A stretch of DNA of 18,775 nucleotides from CAZSAL01 sp964604825 (lineage in GTDB: Bacteria; Elusimicrobiota; Elusimicrobia; 2-01-FULL-59-12): positions 1-18,775 of the forward strand of contig CAZSAL010000051.1 of the NCBI GenBank assembly GCA_964604825.1, given 5' to 3'. Of the stretch, positions 7,738 through 14,867 are shown piece after piece (position 1 is the first letter of the stretch; the number at the start of each line of letters is the position of its first letter). A program made the position numbers and the translations under genes. Under the pieces are notes generated by a model. It was not told where the DNA came from and ran no database searches. It was given only the letters and a program-made list of their open reading frames with translations.

Positions 7738-9032
7738 TACGGTTTCCAGGGGAACTTGGAGTCGAGAACGATGGTCTCTTCGCGGCTGCGGCCAAGAGAC
7801 ACCATCGCCACCTTGGAATTAACCAGCTTCTCCAGACGCTCGATATAACGCCGGGCATTTACAGGCAGCTGGCCGTAGTGCTTCATCCCACGAATGCTTC
7901 CCTCAAAACCCGGCAGATCCTCATAGACCGGTTCCGCCTGCTCCTGCAGCTGCCGGTCGCTGGGAAATTCCTTTATCAATTTTCCTTTAACACGATACGC
8001 CACCGCGATGCGCAGCGGGTTCACGCCTTCCAGAACATCGAGCTTTGTGAGCGCCAGCCAGCGCGCGCCGTTTATGCGCACGGCATGCCGCACAGCCACA
8101 GCGTCGAACCATCCGCATCGCCGAGGGCGTCCGGTAGTGGCTCCGAATTCCATACCACGCTGGCGCAGCGTTTCCCCAAGGTTGTCAGTTAATTCAGTCG
8201 GGAACGGCCCCTCTCCCACGCGGGTGGTGTAGGCTTTAACTACTCCCAGCACCTCATCAATCAGCGTCGGAGCCAGTCCGGAACCGATGCACACGCCTCC
8301 GGCTACAGGATTTGAAGAAGTGACATAGGGATAAGTGCCGAAATCGACATCCAGCATGGTTCCCTGCGCGCTTTCAAAAAGCACCTGATGCTTACGTTCC
8401 ATGGCGCCGTGGATCATGAGCGGTCCGTTGGTCACATAAGGCGCCAGGAAGCGTCTGAGGCTTTCATATTTTTTCATGACGTCGCGGCGAATTTGCTCCA
8501 GGGAACCGAAACGCTTCAGCAACGGGGATTTTTCCCTCAGGTTGCGGTCAAGCAGAGTTTTAAAAACATCAGGGTTAAGGTAATCAGCGATGCGGATTCC
8601 CGTGCGTCCCACTTTGTCAGAATAAGAAGGACCAATGCCCCGGCGCGTAGTGCCGATTTTCCCCTGACCGGCGTTGTCTTCCCGCAGGCAATCGAGATAG
8701 CGGTGGTAGGCGAGAATCACGTGCGCGGCGTCGGAAACGAAAAGCCGCCCTTTGACCCGGACCCTGCGGGATTCAAGGAAAGAGATTTCTTCACGCAGAG
8801 CGACCGGATCAACGACCACGCCGTTTCCGATCAGGCACTGCTTCCCGGGCTGAAGAATCCCCGAAGGGATCAAATGCAGAACAAAATGCTTCCCGTCGAA
8901 AATGACGGTGTGCCCGGCGTTATTGCCTCCCTGATAGCGCACCACAAGATCCGCCTGCTGCCCGAGCAGGTGAACAATTTTCCCCTTACCTTCATCGCCC
9001 CACTGAACTCCAACCACCACCAGCGTAGACAT
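7737..9032 (-). CDS. purA: Adenylosuccinate synthetase
   Basis: PurA (431 residues) joins aspartate to IMP using GTP, the first committed step to AMP. The N-terminal motif VVVGVQWGDEGKGKIVHLL holds the catalytic Asp13, and QGGNNAGHT holds His41. Further family motifs are KIGTTRRGIGPSYSDK, TRVGEGPFPTE, TTGRPRRCGWFDA and LTKLDVLEG. The length equals the usual about 430. The start ATG (9030-9032) overlaps the stop of the upstream SurA-like gene by one base (TGATG), and a GGGAG Shine-Dalgarno sits 7 nt before it, inside the end of that gene. The 3' end shares a base with carA. Grouping purine and pyrimidine steps in one transcript suggests joint control of nucleotide supply. Confidence 0.97.
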   Translation of the reverse strand: MSTLVVVGVQWGDEGKGKIVHLLGQQADLVVRYQGGNNAGHTVIFDGKHFVLHLIPSGILQPGKQCLIGNGVVVDPVALREEISFLESRRVRVKGRLFVSDAAHVILAYHRYLDCLREDNAGQGKIGTTRRGIGPSYSDKVGRTGIRIADYLNPDVFKTLLDRNLREKSPLLKRFGSLEQIRRDVMKKYESLRRFLAPYVTNGPLMIHGAMERKHQVLFESAQGTMLDVDFGTYPYVTSSNPVAGGVCIGSGLAPTLIDEVLGVVKAYTTRVGEGPFPTELTDNLGETLRQRGMEFGATTGRPRRCGWFDAVAVRHAVRINGARWLALTKLDVLEGVNPLRIAVAYRVKGKLIKEFPSDRQLQEQAEPVYEDLPGFEGSIRGMKHYGQLPVNARRYIERLEKLVNSKVAMVSLGRSREETIVLDSKFPWKP

Positions 9033-9730
9033 CAGCTTCTCCCTTCGATAGCGTCAAGCCGCATCTTGACGCGCGTGCGCTGGCTGATCTGCGCAAACCA
9101 TTGATTAAATACGAACATGGTCTTATCCTGCAGAAGCTGATCGCGCAGTTTCCCGGCTTCCTTCTCATAGCCTTTCATGCTGCCGTTATGTTGCGCCGCA
9201 TAAGCCATTTCAGTTTCTTTATCCGTGACCTTAATACAGGAAGTTATAAGCCAGCGCAGCTTGAAAAAAGCGATCTGGCGGCGCTGTTCTTCTTCGAAAT
9301 CCTTGGGACTGAGTTGAAGGGCCTGCAGGGTCTGGCTGTATCTCGACGGATCAAAGTGTCCCTGTTTGTCGATGAAAGCCGGTATCTGCACCATGCTTAT
9401 AACCACCTGCTGATCCGGCACAAAGATCCCATAACGCCGGGCTTCTTCCTGGAATACTACGCTTTGAATTAAATCTCTGAGAATTTCGTCGCGCTTTTGT
9501 TTCCGCAGGTCGGCGGATTTGGGATCATTCGAAGGGATCTGGGTTATTGCCTGCTGATAGCGTCCCCAGAAAAGCCGCACAGGAATTTTCTCACCGTTGA
9601 CTTCGGCAACTGTGTCCATGGGACCCTTGCCGAAAAAATAACTGCCGAATCCGATGAAGGTTCCTGAAAGGAAAACAGCCATCGTAGCGAGGAAAATGTG
9701 GTATTGATAACGGCGCAAAAATCGCATCAT
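9032..9730 (-). CDS. SurA N-terminal-domain chaperone-like protein, membrane anchored
   Basis: The protein starts with a positively charged MMRFLRRYQYHIFL and one transmembrane segment (about residues 8-32 from the chosen ATG), so it should be anchored in the inner membrane facing the periplasm. A SurA/PpiD-type N-terminal domain follows: VAEVNGEKIPVRLFWGRYQQ, then RDEILRDLIQSVVFQEEARR, FDPSRYSQTLQAL and FEEEQRRQIAFFKLRWLI. The C-terminal helix (QLLQDKTMFVFNQWFAQISQ) resembles the last helix of SurA. At about 232 residues there is no room for a parvulin PPIase domain, so it would be a chaperone, not an isomerase. An in-frame TTG at 9751 adds seven residues; I prefer the ATG at 9728-9730 because the hydrophobic domain begins directly after it. 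It heads the purA-carA-carB operon, overlapping purA by one base. Confidence 0.82.
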   Translation of the reverse strand: MMRFLRRYQYHIFLATMAVFLSGTFIGFGSYFFGKGPMDTVAEVNGEKIPVRLFWGRYQQAITQIPSNDPKSADLRKQKRDEILRDLIQSVVFQEEARRYGIFVPDQQVVISMVQIPAFIDKQGHFDPSRYSQTLQALQLSPKDFEEEQRRQIAFFKLRWLITSCIKVTDKETEMAYAAQHNGSMKGYEKEAGKLRDQLLQDKTMFVFNQWFAQISQRTRVKMRLDAIEGRS

Positions 9731-9734
9731 AAGG

Positions 9735-9866
9735 TTATTTTGGGCGCACAAAGACCAGCTCGAACGCTACCTGCCCATCTGTTCGCGATCGGAGCTGGCG
9801 GTCGATGTATTTTAGAGGAAAGACCCTGTTGAAGGCAAGGAAAAACGACCCGCTGAAGGGTTTTTT
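9735..9866 (-). pseudogene. C-terminal remnant of an unidentified gene
   Basis: A minus-strand frame with no possible start codon ends at TAA (9735-9737), 4 nt before the SurA-like ATG. Its last part reads LAFNRVFPLKYIDRQLRSRT, then DGQVAFELVFVRPK. That composition (basic and aromatic residues, amphipathic pattern) looks like the end of a real protein. I do not recognise the family. The frame is closed by a stop near 9905 next to the bactofilin 3' end, so any N-terminus is gone. A promoter-like pair and a terminator-like hairpin lie within it. It may be a chance open frame in a 5' leader. Confidence 0.35.
9809..9838 (-). promoter_or_regulatory. Candidate sigma70 promoter of the surA-like/purA/carAB operon
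   Basis: On the minus strand TTGCCT (9833-9838) is followed after 18 nt by TAAAAT (9809-9814), matching 4/6 and 5/6 of the consensus hexamers. It lies about 80 nt upstream of the first gene of the operon. The resulting leader contains an inverted repeat (CCAGCTC at 9755-9761, GAGCTGG at 9792-9798, with inner GAAC/GTTC) that could form a hairpin. Confidence 0.5.
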
Positions 9867-9867
9867 A
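9841..9867 (-). terminator. Terminator-like hairpin after bactofilin
   Basis: On the minus strand A6-CCC, TTCAGC, GGGT then CGTTTTT forms a short CCC/GGG stem (extendable through A-T pairs) followed by a U-run. The plus strand also ends in T6, so it may work in both directions. It is about 40 nt past the bactofilin stop. The stem is short. Confidence 0.4.
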
Positions 9868-9905
9868 AAAAATACAACTAAATAAACAGAATAAAAATCA
9901 GTTAA

Positions 9906-10283
9906 TCAACCGTTGACTTCTATAAGCCTGGATTTTTCTTCCGACATCACGCATTTGCCTTCAAAAACCGCTCCTTCCGCAATCAACAGCCTGGGCGAGA
10001 TCAGGTCGCCGAATACCTGAGCCTGCTTCAGAAGTTCCAGCGTCTCTGACGCGTGAATGTTTCCGCAAACCTTTCCCCCGACTACTACGGTTCGCGCCGA
10101 TATATCTCCCTGGATTTCGCCGTTATCGCCTACGATCACGCCGTCAGCCGACAAACCGCCCTCCATGCGGCCATCGATACGCACCAGCGCCTGACTCCGC
10201 AGAGTGCCCTGAAAAGACGAACCGTTTCCAATCATGGTTTCCAACTGCGTTTCTGCCCTGGATCCGTTCTTCAATCCAAACAT
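9906..10283 (-). CDS. Bactofilin (polymer-forming cytoskeletal protein)
   Basis: This 125-residue protein has the typical short bactofilin layout. A disordered start (MFGLKNGSRAETQ) is followed by a right-handed beta-helix of repeated about 17-residue turns rich in G, V and I: FQGTLRSQALVRIDGRMEGG, ADGVIVGDNGEIQGDI, RTVVVGGKVCGNI and later turns. It ends in a short charged tail. Bactofilins polymerise without nucleotide at the membrane and position cell-wall enzymes; the adjacent upstream M23 peptidase is the usual partner in such pairs (BacA/LmdC-like). An in-frame stop four codons upstream fixes the start near ATG 10281-10283, although the good Shine-Dalgarno (AAAGGAG) lies about 42 nt away. 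The gene is probably cotranscribed with the M23 gene, 84 nt upstream. Confidence 0.93.
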   Translation of the reverse strand: MFGLKNGSRAETQLETMIGNGSSFQGTLRSQALVRIDGRMEGGLSADGVIVGDNGEIQGDISARTVVVGGKVCGNIHASETLELLKQAQVFGDLISPRLLIAEGAVFEGKCVMSEEKSRLIEVNG

Positions 10284-10367
10284 AAGTGAGTCTCAACTTT
10301 CTACCCTCCAACCCAATGAAAAATCTCCTTTATGGCGAATCGCAATAAACCAATCCAGAAAAATTTA

Positions 10368-11294
10368 TTAATTCGTTTGAACAAAACGGAGAGGATTTAC
10401 AACCTGGCCGTTCTTCCAGACTTCGTAATGCAGATGATATCCGGTGCTGTGGCCGGAAGTCCCCATCAAGGCGATGACCTGGCCTCTTTTCACGATGTCC
10501 CCGGGTTTTACGAGAATACGCGAGTTATGCGCATAGCAGGTTCTGAATCCATGACCGTGATCGATTACTACAAGCCTTCCATATCCTCCCTGATATGAGG
10601 CAATCCGCACAATGCCGTCGGCCGTAGCCGTGACCGGAGTGCCTTTGGCGCTGGCGATATCTATACCTTTGTGAAATTCTTCTCCGTCTTCATCAGTCGG
10701 ATCCCGGCGCAGGCCAAAACGGCTGGTGAGACGTCCCAGTGTAGGCCAATTTCTGGGAGTAGAATGAAAAAGATCGCGCTGCGACTGGATGTATCGCGAA
10801 ATCTCCTGGAAGTTTTCCAAAATCCTTCTTGTTTCTGCGCGCGCGCTTTCCAGTTGAGCGCTGGCCAGATCAACATCCATAGTGCCGGGATGAGTCATCG
10901 TGGCCGTGAGAAGCTTCTGGTCGGTTAATGAAGGCCCGCCTATTCCTTTGTCTGATTCAATAATCGCATTGCGTGTTTTCATGTTCAAAAGATTCTGCAG
11001 GGCTACTTCCGCTTCGCGCACCCGGTTAAGCGATTCCTGCGAACGCCTGATCTCCTGGGAAAAATACCAAACCCTGACTTTCAACACCTGTTCATCGGCC
11101 TTTACCCGCCAGTAGTCGATATGCCTGCTGATAATGACACCTGACCAGACTGTTAATGCCGACCATGAAACAACACCGAATAAAAGTAATGCAAGAGACA
11201 GGTTGATGTGGAAGGGACTTGAGCCACCGTGGGGGATAAGCATGACCGTCAGCTTTCGGCCAAGGTATTTTTTGAGGATGCCGGAGTCAGTCAT
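10368..11294 (-). CDS. M23 family peptidoglycan endopeptidase (LytM type), membrane anchored
   Basis: This 308-residue enzyme should cleave peptide cross-bridges of peptidoglycan in the periplasm. It has a basic N-terminus, one transmembrane helix (about residues 30-56, LSLALLLFGVVSWSALTVW), a coiled-coil stretch (about 60-175) and a C-terminal LytM domain. Zinc ligands are seen in HKGID (H208, D212) and HLHYE (H287 and H289), with the conserved G-x-VxA-x-DG-x-V and GTSGHSTG motifs. I chose the ATG at 11292-11294 because AGGAGG lies 8 nt upstream; a longer frame from TTG at 11318 contains that Shine-Dalgarno. The domain order (TM, coiled coil, LytM) matches bactofilin-associated peptidases, and the next gene is a bactofilin. 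The active site appears intact. Confidence 0.93.
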   Translation of the reverse strand: MTDSGILKKYLGRKLTVMLIPHGGSSPFHINLSLALLLFGVVSWSALTVWSGVIISRHIDYWRVKADEQVLKVRVWYFSQEIRRSQESLNRVREAEVALQNLLNMKTRNAIIESDKGIGGPSLTDQKLLTATMTHPGTMDVDLASAQLESARAETRRILENFQEISRYIQSQRDLFHSTPRNWPTLGRLTSRFGLRRDPTDEDGEEFHKGIDIASAKGTPVTATADGIVRIASYQGGYGRLVVIDHGHGFRTCYAHNSRILVKPGDIVKRGQVIALMGTSGHSTGYHLHYEVWKNGQVVNPLRFVQTN

Positions 11295-11332
11295 AGCGCT
11301 GTGCCTCCTTCTTAACAATTCTTAACGCCTAC

Positions 11333-11361
11333 TATTTACACCCAGACCATATTTTCGTCAA
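11333..11361 (-). promoter_or_regulatory. Sigma70 promoter of the M23/bactofilin operon
   Basis: On the minus strand TTGACG (11356-11361), a 17-nt spacer and TAAATA (11333-11338) give a near-consensus promoter. It is about 40 nt upstream of the M23 start codon, with a strong Shine-Dalgarno in between. The leader carries a GTTAAG-AATT-GTTAAG direct repeat (11311-11326). Confidence 0.6.
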
Positions 11362-11391
11362 GGCCCAACGAATGCGCTCGACATCAAATTG

Positions 11392-11412
11392 CCAAAACCA
11401 CTGTCATTTTGG
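11392..11412. promoter_or_regulatory. Inverted repeat in the M23/valS divergent region
   Basis: CCAAAA (11392-11397) and TTTTGG (11407-11412) are separated by 9 nt. The spacing would suit a dimeric regulator or a small hairpin ahead of valS. No convincing promoter hexamer pair for valS was found. A TATAAA lies at 11442-11447, only 2 nt before the start codon. Confidence 0.25.
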
Positions 11413-11449
11413 TTGAATGGGTCACTTTAAACCGCACCAAGTATAAAAG

Positions 11450-14176
11450 ATGGAACTACCAAAAGTCTATAGTCCGGAAGAAACCGAAAGCCGCTGGTAC
11501 GATCAATGGGAAGCCAAAGGCTATTTCAAACCTTTGGAAAAATCTTCCGGGGATGCTTTTACAATCGTCATCCCCCCTCCCAACGTAACCGGCAGCCTGC
11601 ATATGGGTCATGCCCTCAACAACACGCTTCAGGACATTCTCATCCGATGGCGGCGCATGCAGGGCCGTCCCGCGCTCTGGATTCCAGGCACCGACCACGG
11701 CGGCATCGCAACACAGAACGTTGTTGAAAAAATTCTCAAAACCGAGAAAAAAACGCGCCACGATCTGGGACGAGATGCATTCCTTGCGCGCATGTGGCAA
11801 TGGCGAAGGGAAACGGGCGACGTTATCCTGAAGCAGTTGCGCCGCCTGGGCGCAAGTCTTGACTGGAGCCGCACCCGCTTCACCATGGATGAAGTGGCGA
11901 GCCGGGCCGTTGTCGAAGCCTTCCTCAGGCTATTCAAAAAGGGCCTGATTTATCGCGGCCCTCGCATGGTGAACTGGTGCCCCAGATGCCATACAGCCTT
12001 ATCGGACATAGAAGTCGAACATGAAGAACTTCCAGGAAAGCTCTGGCATATCCATTACCCGCTTGAGGAAGGCGGCGGTCACATCGTAGTCGCAACTACG
12101 CGGCCGGAAACGATGCTTGGCGATATGGCTGTAGCCGTTAATCCGGAAGACCCCCGGTACAAAGATCTTATCGGCAGGAAACTGCTCCTTCCTTTAATGA
12201 ATAGAGCGATACCGGTTATAGCTGACGCGGCTGTCGACGCGAGTTTTGGAACGGGCGCAGTAAAAGTCACGCCCGCGCATGATGTCACCGACTTTGAAAT
12301 CGGCGAACGCCACCGCCTCTCCCACGAAGTCGTAATTGGATTTGATGGAAAAATGACGGACCGCGCCGGCGCTTACGCCGGGCTGGACCGCTTTGAAGCC
12401 CGCAAACGCATAGTTGCGGATCTCACGGAAAAAGGTCTCCTGGAAAAGGAAGAGGATTACCGGCTGGCCGTTTCCATCTGCTACCGCTGTCTCACGCATA
12501 TTGAACCGCTTGTCTCCGAGCAATGGTTCTTGAAAATGAGCGATATGGCCGCGAGAGCAGCGGCCGCAACCCGCGAAGGCAAAGTCCGGATTTTCCCCTC
12601 AACCTGGGAGAAGCCGTACCTCCTGTGGCTCGACAATATCAAAGACTGGTGCATTTCCCGCCAGATCTGGTGGGGTCACCGCATCCCTGTTTGGTACTGT
12701 CCAAACAGCGCTCAAGACTCCAGGATGAAGGCTGCAGGCATGCCACATAAAACCTCGAGCCTCGAGCCTAGAGCCGATGAATGTCCGCCGATCGCTGCCG
12801 CTGAAAAACCCGCAGTTTGTCCCAATTGCGGTTCAAAGGATCTGGTTCAGGACGAAGACGTTCTGGATACATGGTTTTCTTCCGGTCTGTGGCCGCTGTC
12901 CGTATTCCGCTGGCCGGAGCAGACAGACGACCTGAAAAAGTTTTATCCCACGTCCGTACTCGTAACCGGCCACGAGATTCTCTATCTCTGGGTAGCGCGC
13001 ATGGTGATGATGGGGCTTGAGTTCGAAGGAGATGTCCCCTTTCGTCACGTTTATATTCACGGCATCGTGCGCGACAAGCACGGAAAAAAGATGTCCAAAT
13101 CGCTGGGCAACGTCATCGATCCGCTTGAGATCATGAAAAAATACGGCACGGACGCCCTGCGCCTTTCCCTTTCCGAGTCAAGCATTCCCGGACGCGACAT
13201 GCAGCTTTCCAACGACTCGTTTCTTAAGGCGCGCAACTTCGCCAATAAACTCTGGAACGCAAGCCGCTTCGTATTAATGAATCTCGAAGGCTACAGGCCG
13301 GCAGCGTTGCCGCCCAGATCTTCGATGACTCTTGCGGATCTCTGGATACTCGATGAACTGCAGGCCGCTGTGTCATCGGTGACGGACGCTCTTGAGCGTT
13401 ATAATCCCGCCGAGGCGGCGCGCGGACTTTATGAATTTGTGTGGTCTTCCTTCTGTGACTGGTATGTCGAAATTGCAAAAATACGGCTGAATGGAACAGA
13501 TCCCGGCGCCCGCCAGACGGCCCAGAGCGTTCTCATCAACTGCCTGGAAAAAATACTCTGTTTGCTGCATCCGGTAATGCCTTATGAAACGGAAGAGATA
13601 TACCAGGCCATACGCCCGTTTGTGCTGAATCCGGCCGATTCGATCATGATCCAACACTGGCCTGTTGAAGAAACGGCGTACCGGGACAACGAAGCTGCGG
13701 GGCGCATGGCCGGCCTCAGGCAGGTGGTCACCGCCATTCGGACGCTGCGCAGCGAGATGAACGTAACTCCGGGGAAACAGATCGATTGCTTCGTCAAAAC
13801 ATCCGACTCCCAATGGTCCGCTAATCTTTCTTCCATGGAATGGCAGGCGGAGATCAAGTTCCTGGCCCGGGTCAATTCCCTATCAATAGATGCGAAAATT
13901 GAGCGACCGCATGAATCAGCAGTCGCAGTCTTTGATGCAGGAGAAATATACGTTCCTCTAAAAGGGCTCATTGATATGGCGAAAGAGAAAGCGCGCCTGG
14001 AGAAAAACCTTGGGCAAGTGAACAATGCGATTGCCCGTGATGCTCAGATGTATGGGAACACCGATTTCCGGAAGCACGCTCCTAAGGAAGAAGTGGAGCG
14101 CCTGGCGTCAAGGCTGAAAGACAATCAGACAAAAGCCGCGCTGCTTAAACGCAATCTGGAGGGATTCAATGAATGA
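11450..14176 (+). CDS. valS: Valyl-tRNA synthetase
   Basis: ValS (908 residues) charges tRNA-Val. The N-terminus MELPKVYSPEETESRWYDQW is typical. The class I signature HMGH is at 51-54 (PPPNVTGSLHMGHAL) and KMSKS at 547-551. The CP1 editing domain (about 190-345) contains ATTRPETMLGD and GTGAVKVTPAHD. After the anticodon-binding helical domain comes the ValS-specific C-terminal coiled coil (from about 840, KGLIDMAKEKARLEKNLGQV). The zinc-ribbon insert before QDEDVLDTWFSSGLW is enlarged: cysteines at 417, 445, 457 and 460 surround an unusual segment, part of which (TSSLEPRA, 435-442) is encoded by a heptamer DNA repeat. No Shine-Dalgarno is visible before the ATG. The 3' end overlaps rph by 8 nt. 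Confidence 0.97.
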   Translation: MELPKVYSPEETESRWYDQWEAKGYFKPLEKSSGDAFTIVIPPPNVTGSLHMGHALNNTLQDILIRWRRMQGRPALWIPGTDHGGIATQNVVEKILKTEKKTRHDLGRDAFLARMWQWRRETGDVILKQLRRLGASLDWSRTRFTMDEVASRAVVEAFLRLFKKGLIYRGPRMVNWCPRCHTALSDIEVEHEELPGKLWHIHYPLEEGGGHIVVATTRPETMLGDMAVAVNPEDPRYKDLIGRKLLLPLMNRAIPVIADAAVDASFGTGAVKVTPAHDVTDFEIGERHRLSHEVVIGFDGKMTDRAGAYAGLDRFEARKRIVADLTEKGLLEKEEDYRLAVSICYRCLTHIEPLVSEQWFLKMSDMAARAAAATREGKVRIFPSTWEKPYLLWLDNIKDWCISRQIWWGHRIPVWYCPNSAQDSRMKAAGMPHKTSSLEPRADECPPIAAAEKPAVCPNCGSKDLVQDEDVLDTWFSSGLWPLSVFRWPEQTDDLKKFYPTSVLVTGHEILYLWVARMVMMGLEFEGDVPFRHVYIHGIVRDKHGKKMSKSLGNVIDPLEIMKKYGTDALRLSLSESSIPGRDMQLSNDSFLKARNFANKLWNASRFVLMNLEGYRPAALPPRSSMTLADLWILDELQAAVSSVTDALERYNPAEAARGLYEFVWSSFCDWYVEIAKIRLNGTDPGARQTAQSVLINCLEKILCLLHPVMPYETEEIYQAIRPFVLNPADSIMIQHWPVEETAYRDNEAAGRMAGLRQVVTAIRTLRSEMNVTPGKQIDCFVKTSDSQWSANLSSMEWQAEIKFLARVNSLSIDAKIERPHESAVAVFDAGEIYVPLKGLIDMAKEKARLEKNLGQVNNAIARDAQMYGNTDFRKHAPKEEVERLASRLKDNQTKAALLKRNLEGFNE
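12753..12773. repeat. Three-unit heptamer repeat inside valS
   Basis: CCTCGAG CCTCGAG CCTAGAG lies in frame in the zinc-ribbon insert of valS, encoding SSLEPRA-type residues. It does not break the frame because three 7-mers total 21 nt. Confidence 0.6.
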
Positions 14177-14867
14177 TCTCAGGCCCATTCACATCGTCTC
14201 CAATTACCTGAAATATCCCGAAGGTTCCTGCCTTTTCCAGATGGGAAACACGAAAGTCCTCTGCACGGCTTCCTTCTCCAATCCCGTTCCCGATTTCGCC
14301 AAAGAAAAAAATATGGGCTGGATTACGGCCGAATATTCCATGCTGCCCCGGGCGACGGTCGAACGTTCTTCCCGCGGCAAAATCGCTTCCGGCGGGCGGA
14401 CCAAAGAGATACAACGGCTTATAGGCCGCTCTCTCAGAGCGGTTGTTGATCTGGAAAAGATGCCCGACATTCTGGTGAATGTGGACTGCGACGTTCTGCA
14501 GGCCGACGGCGGAACGCGCACCGCTTCGATCAACGGCGCTTTCATTGCCCTTGTCCAGGCACTGCGAAAATGGCAGAAGAACGGCCGGCTTACAGAGTGG
14601 CCGGTACGCGATTCGGTTGCGGCGGTAAGCGTGGGGATTGTTGACGGAAGGCAGGTCCTTGATCTTGATTACTCACTGGACGTGAAAGCCGACGTAGACT
14701 TGAACGTTGTGATGACCGGATCAGGCCGCTATGTGGAGATACAGGGCACTGCGGAACATGCGCCTTTTTCTCGGGCCGATCTGGACAAACTGCTGCGGCT
14801 GGCACAGGGCGGTATAAGGCAGGTCCTGGCCCGTCAGAAAAAACAACTGGGAGACATCTGCTCGTGA
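14169..14867 (+). CDS. rph: Ribonuclease PH
   Basis: RNase PH (232 residues) is a phosphorolytic 3'-to-5' exoribonuclease that trims tRNA precursors and other RNAs; it forms a hexamer ring. Visible motifs are GNTKVLCTASF, ITAEYSMLPRAT, the phosphate-binding SGGRTKEIQRLIGRSLR (74-90), VDCDVLQADGGTRTASI (105-121) and LDLDYSLDVKADVDLNVVMT with YVEIQGTAEHAPFSR. The ATG at 14169 has GGAGG 7 nt upstream, so I keep it. With this start the protein begins MNDLRPIHI and lacks the RxDGR segment that opens most RNase PH proteins. It overlaps valS by 8 nt and the next gene by 4 nt, so all three are one operon. Its tRNA substrates fit the nearby valS and tRNA genes. Confidence 0.95.
   Translation: MNDLRPIHIVSNYLKYPEGSCLFQMGNTKVLCTASFSNPVPDFAKEKNMGWITAEYSMLPRATVERSSRGKIASGGRTKEIQRLIGRSLRAVVDLEKMPDILVNVDCDVLQADGGTRTASINGAFIALVQALRKWQKNGRLTEWPVRDSVAAVSVGIVDGRQVLDLDYSLDVKADVDLNVVMTGSGRYVEIQGTAEHAPFSRADLDKLLRLAQGGIRQVLARQKKQLGDICS

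Noticed and set aside
8388..9104. A 238-codon plus-strand open frame opposite purA
   Set aside because: It is a shadow of the unambiguous purA gene with no recognisable motif.
11413..11452. Promoter or leaderless start for valS from TTGAAT and TATAAA
   Set aside because: The spacing (about 23 nt) is too long and TATAAA is only 2 nt from the ATG.
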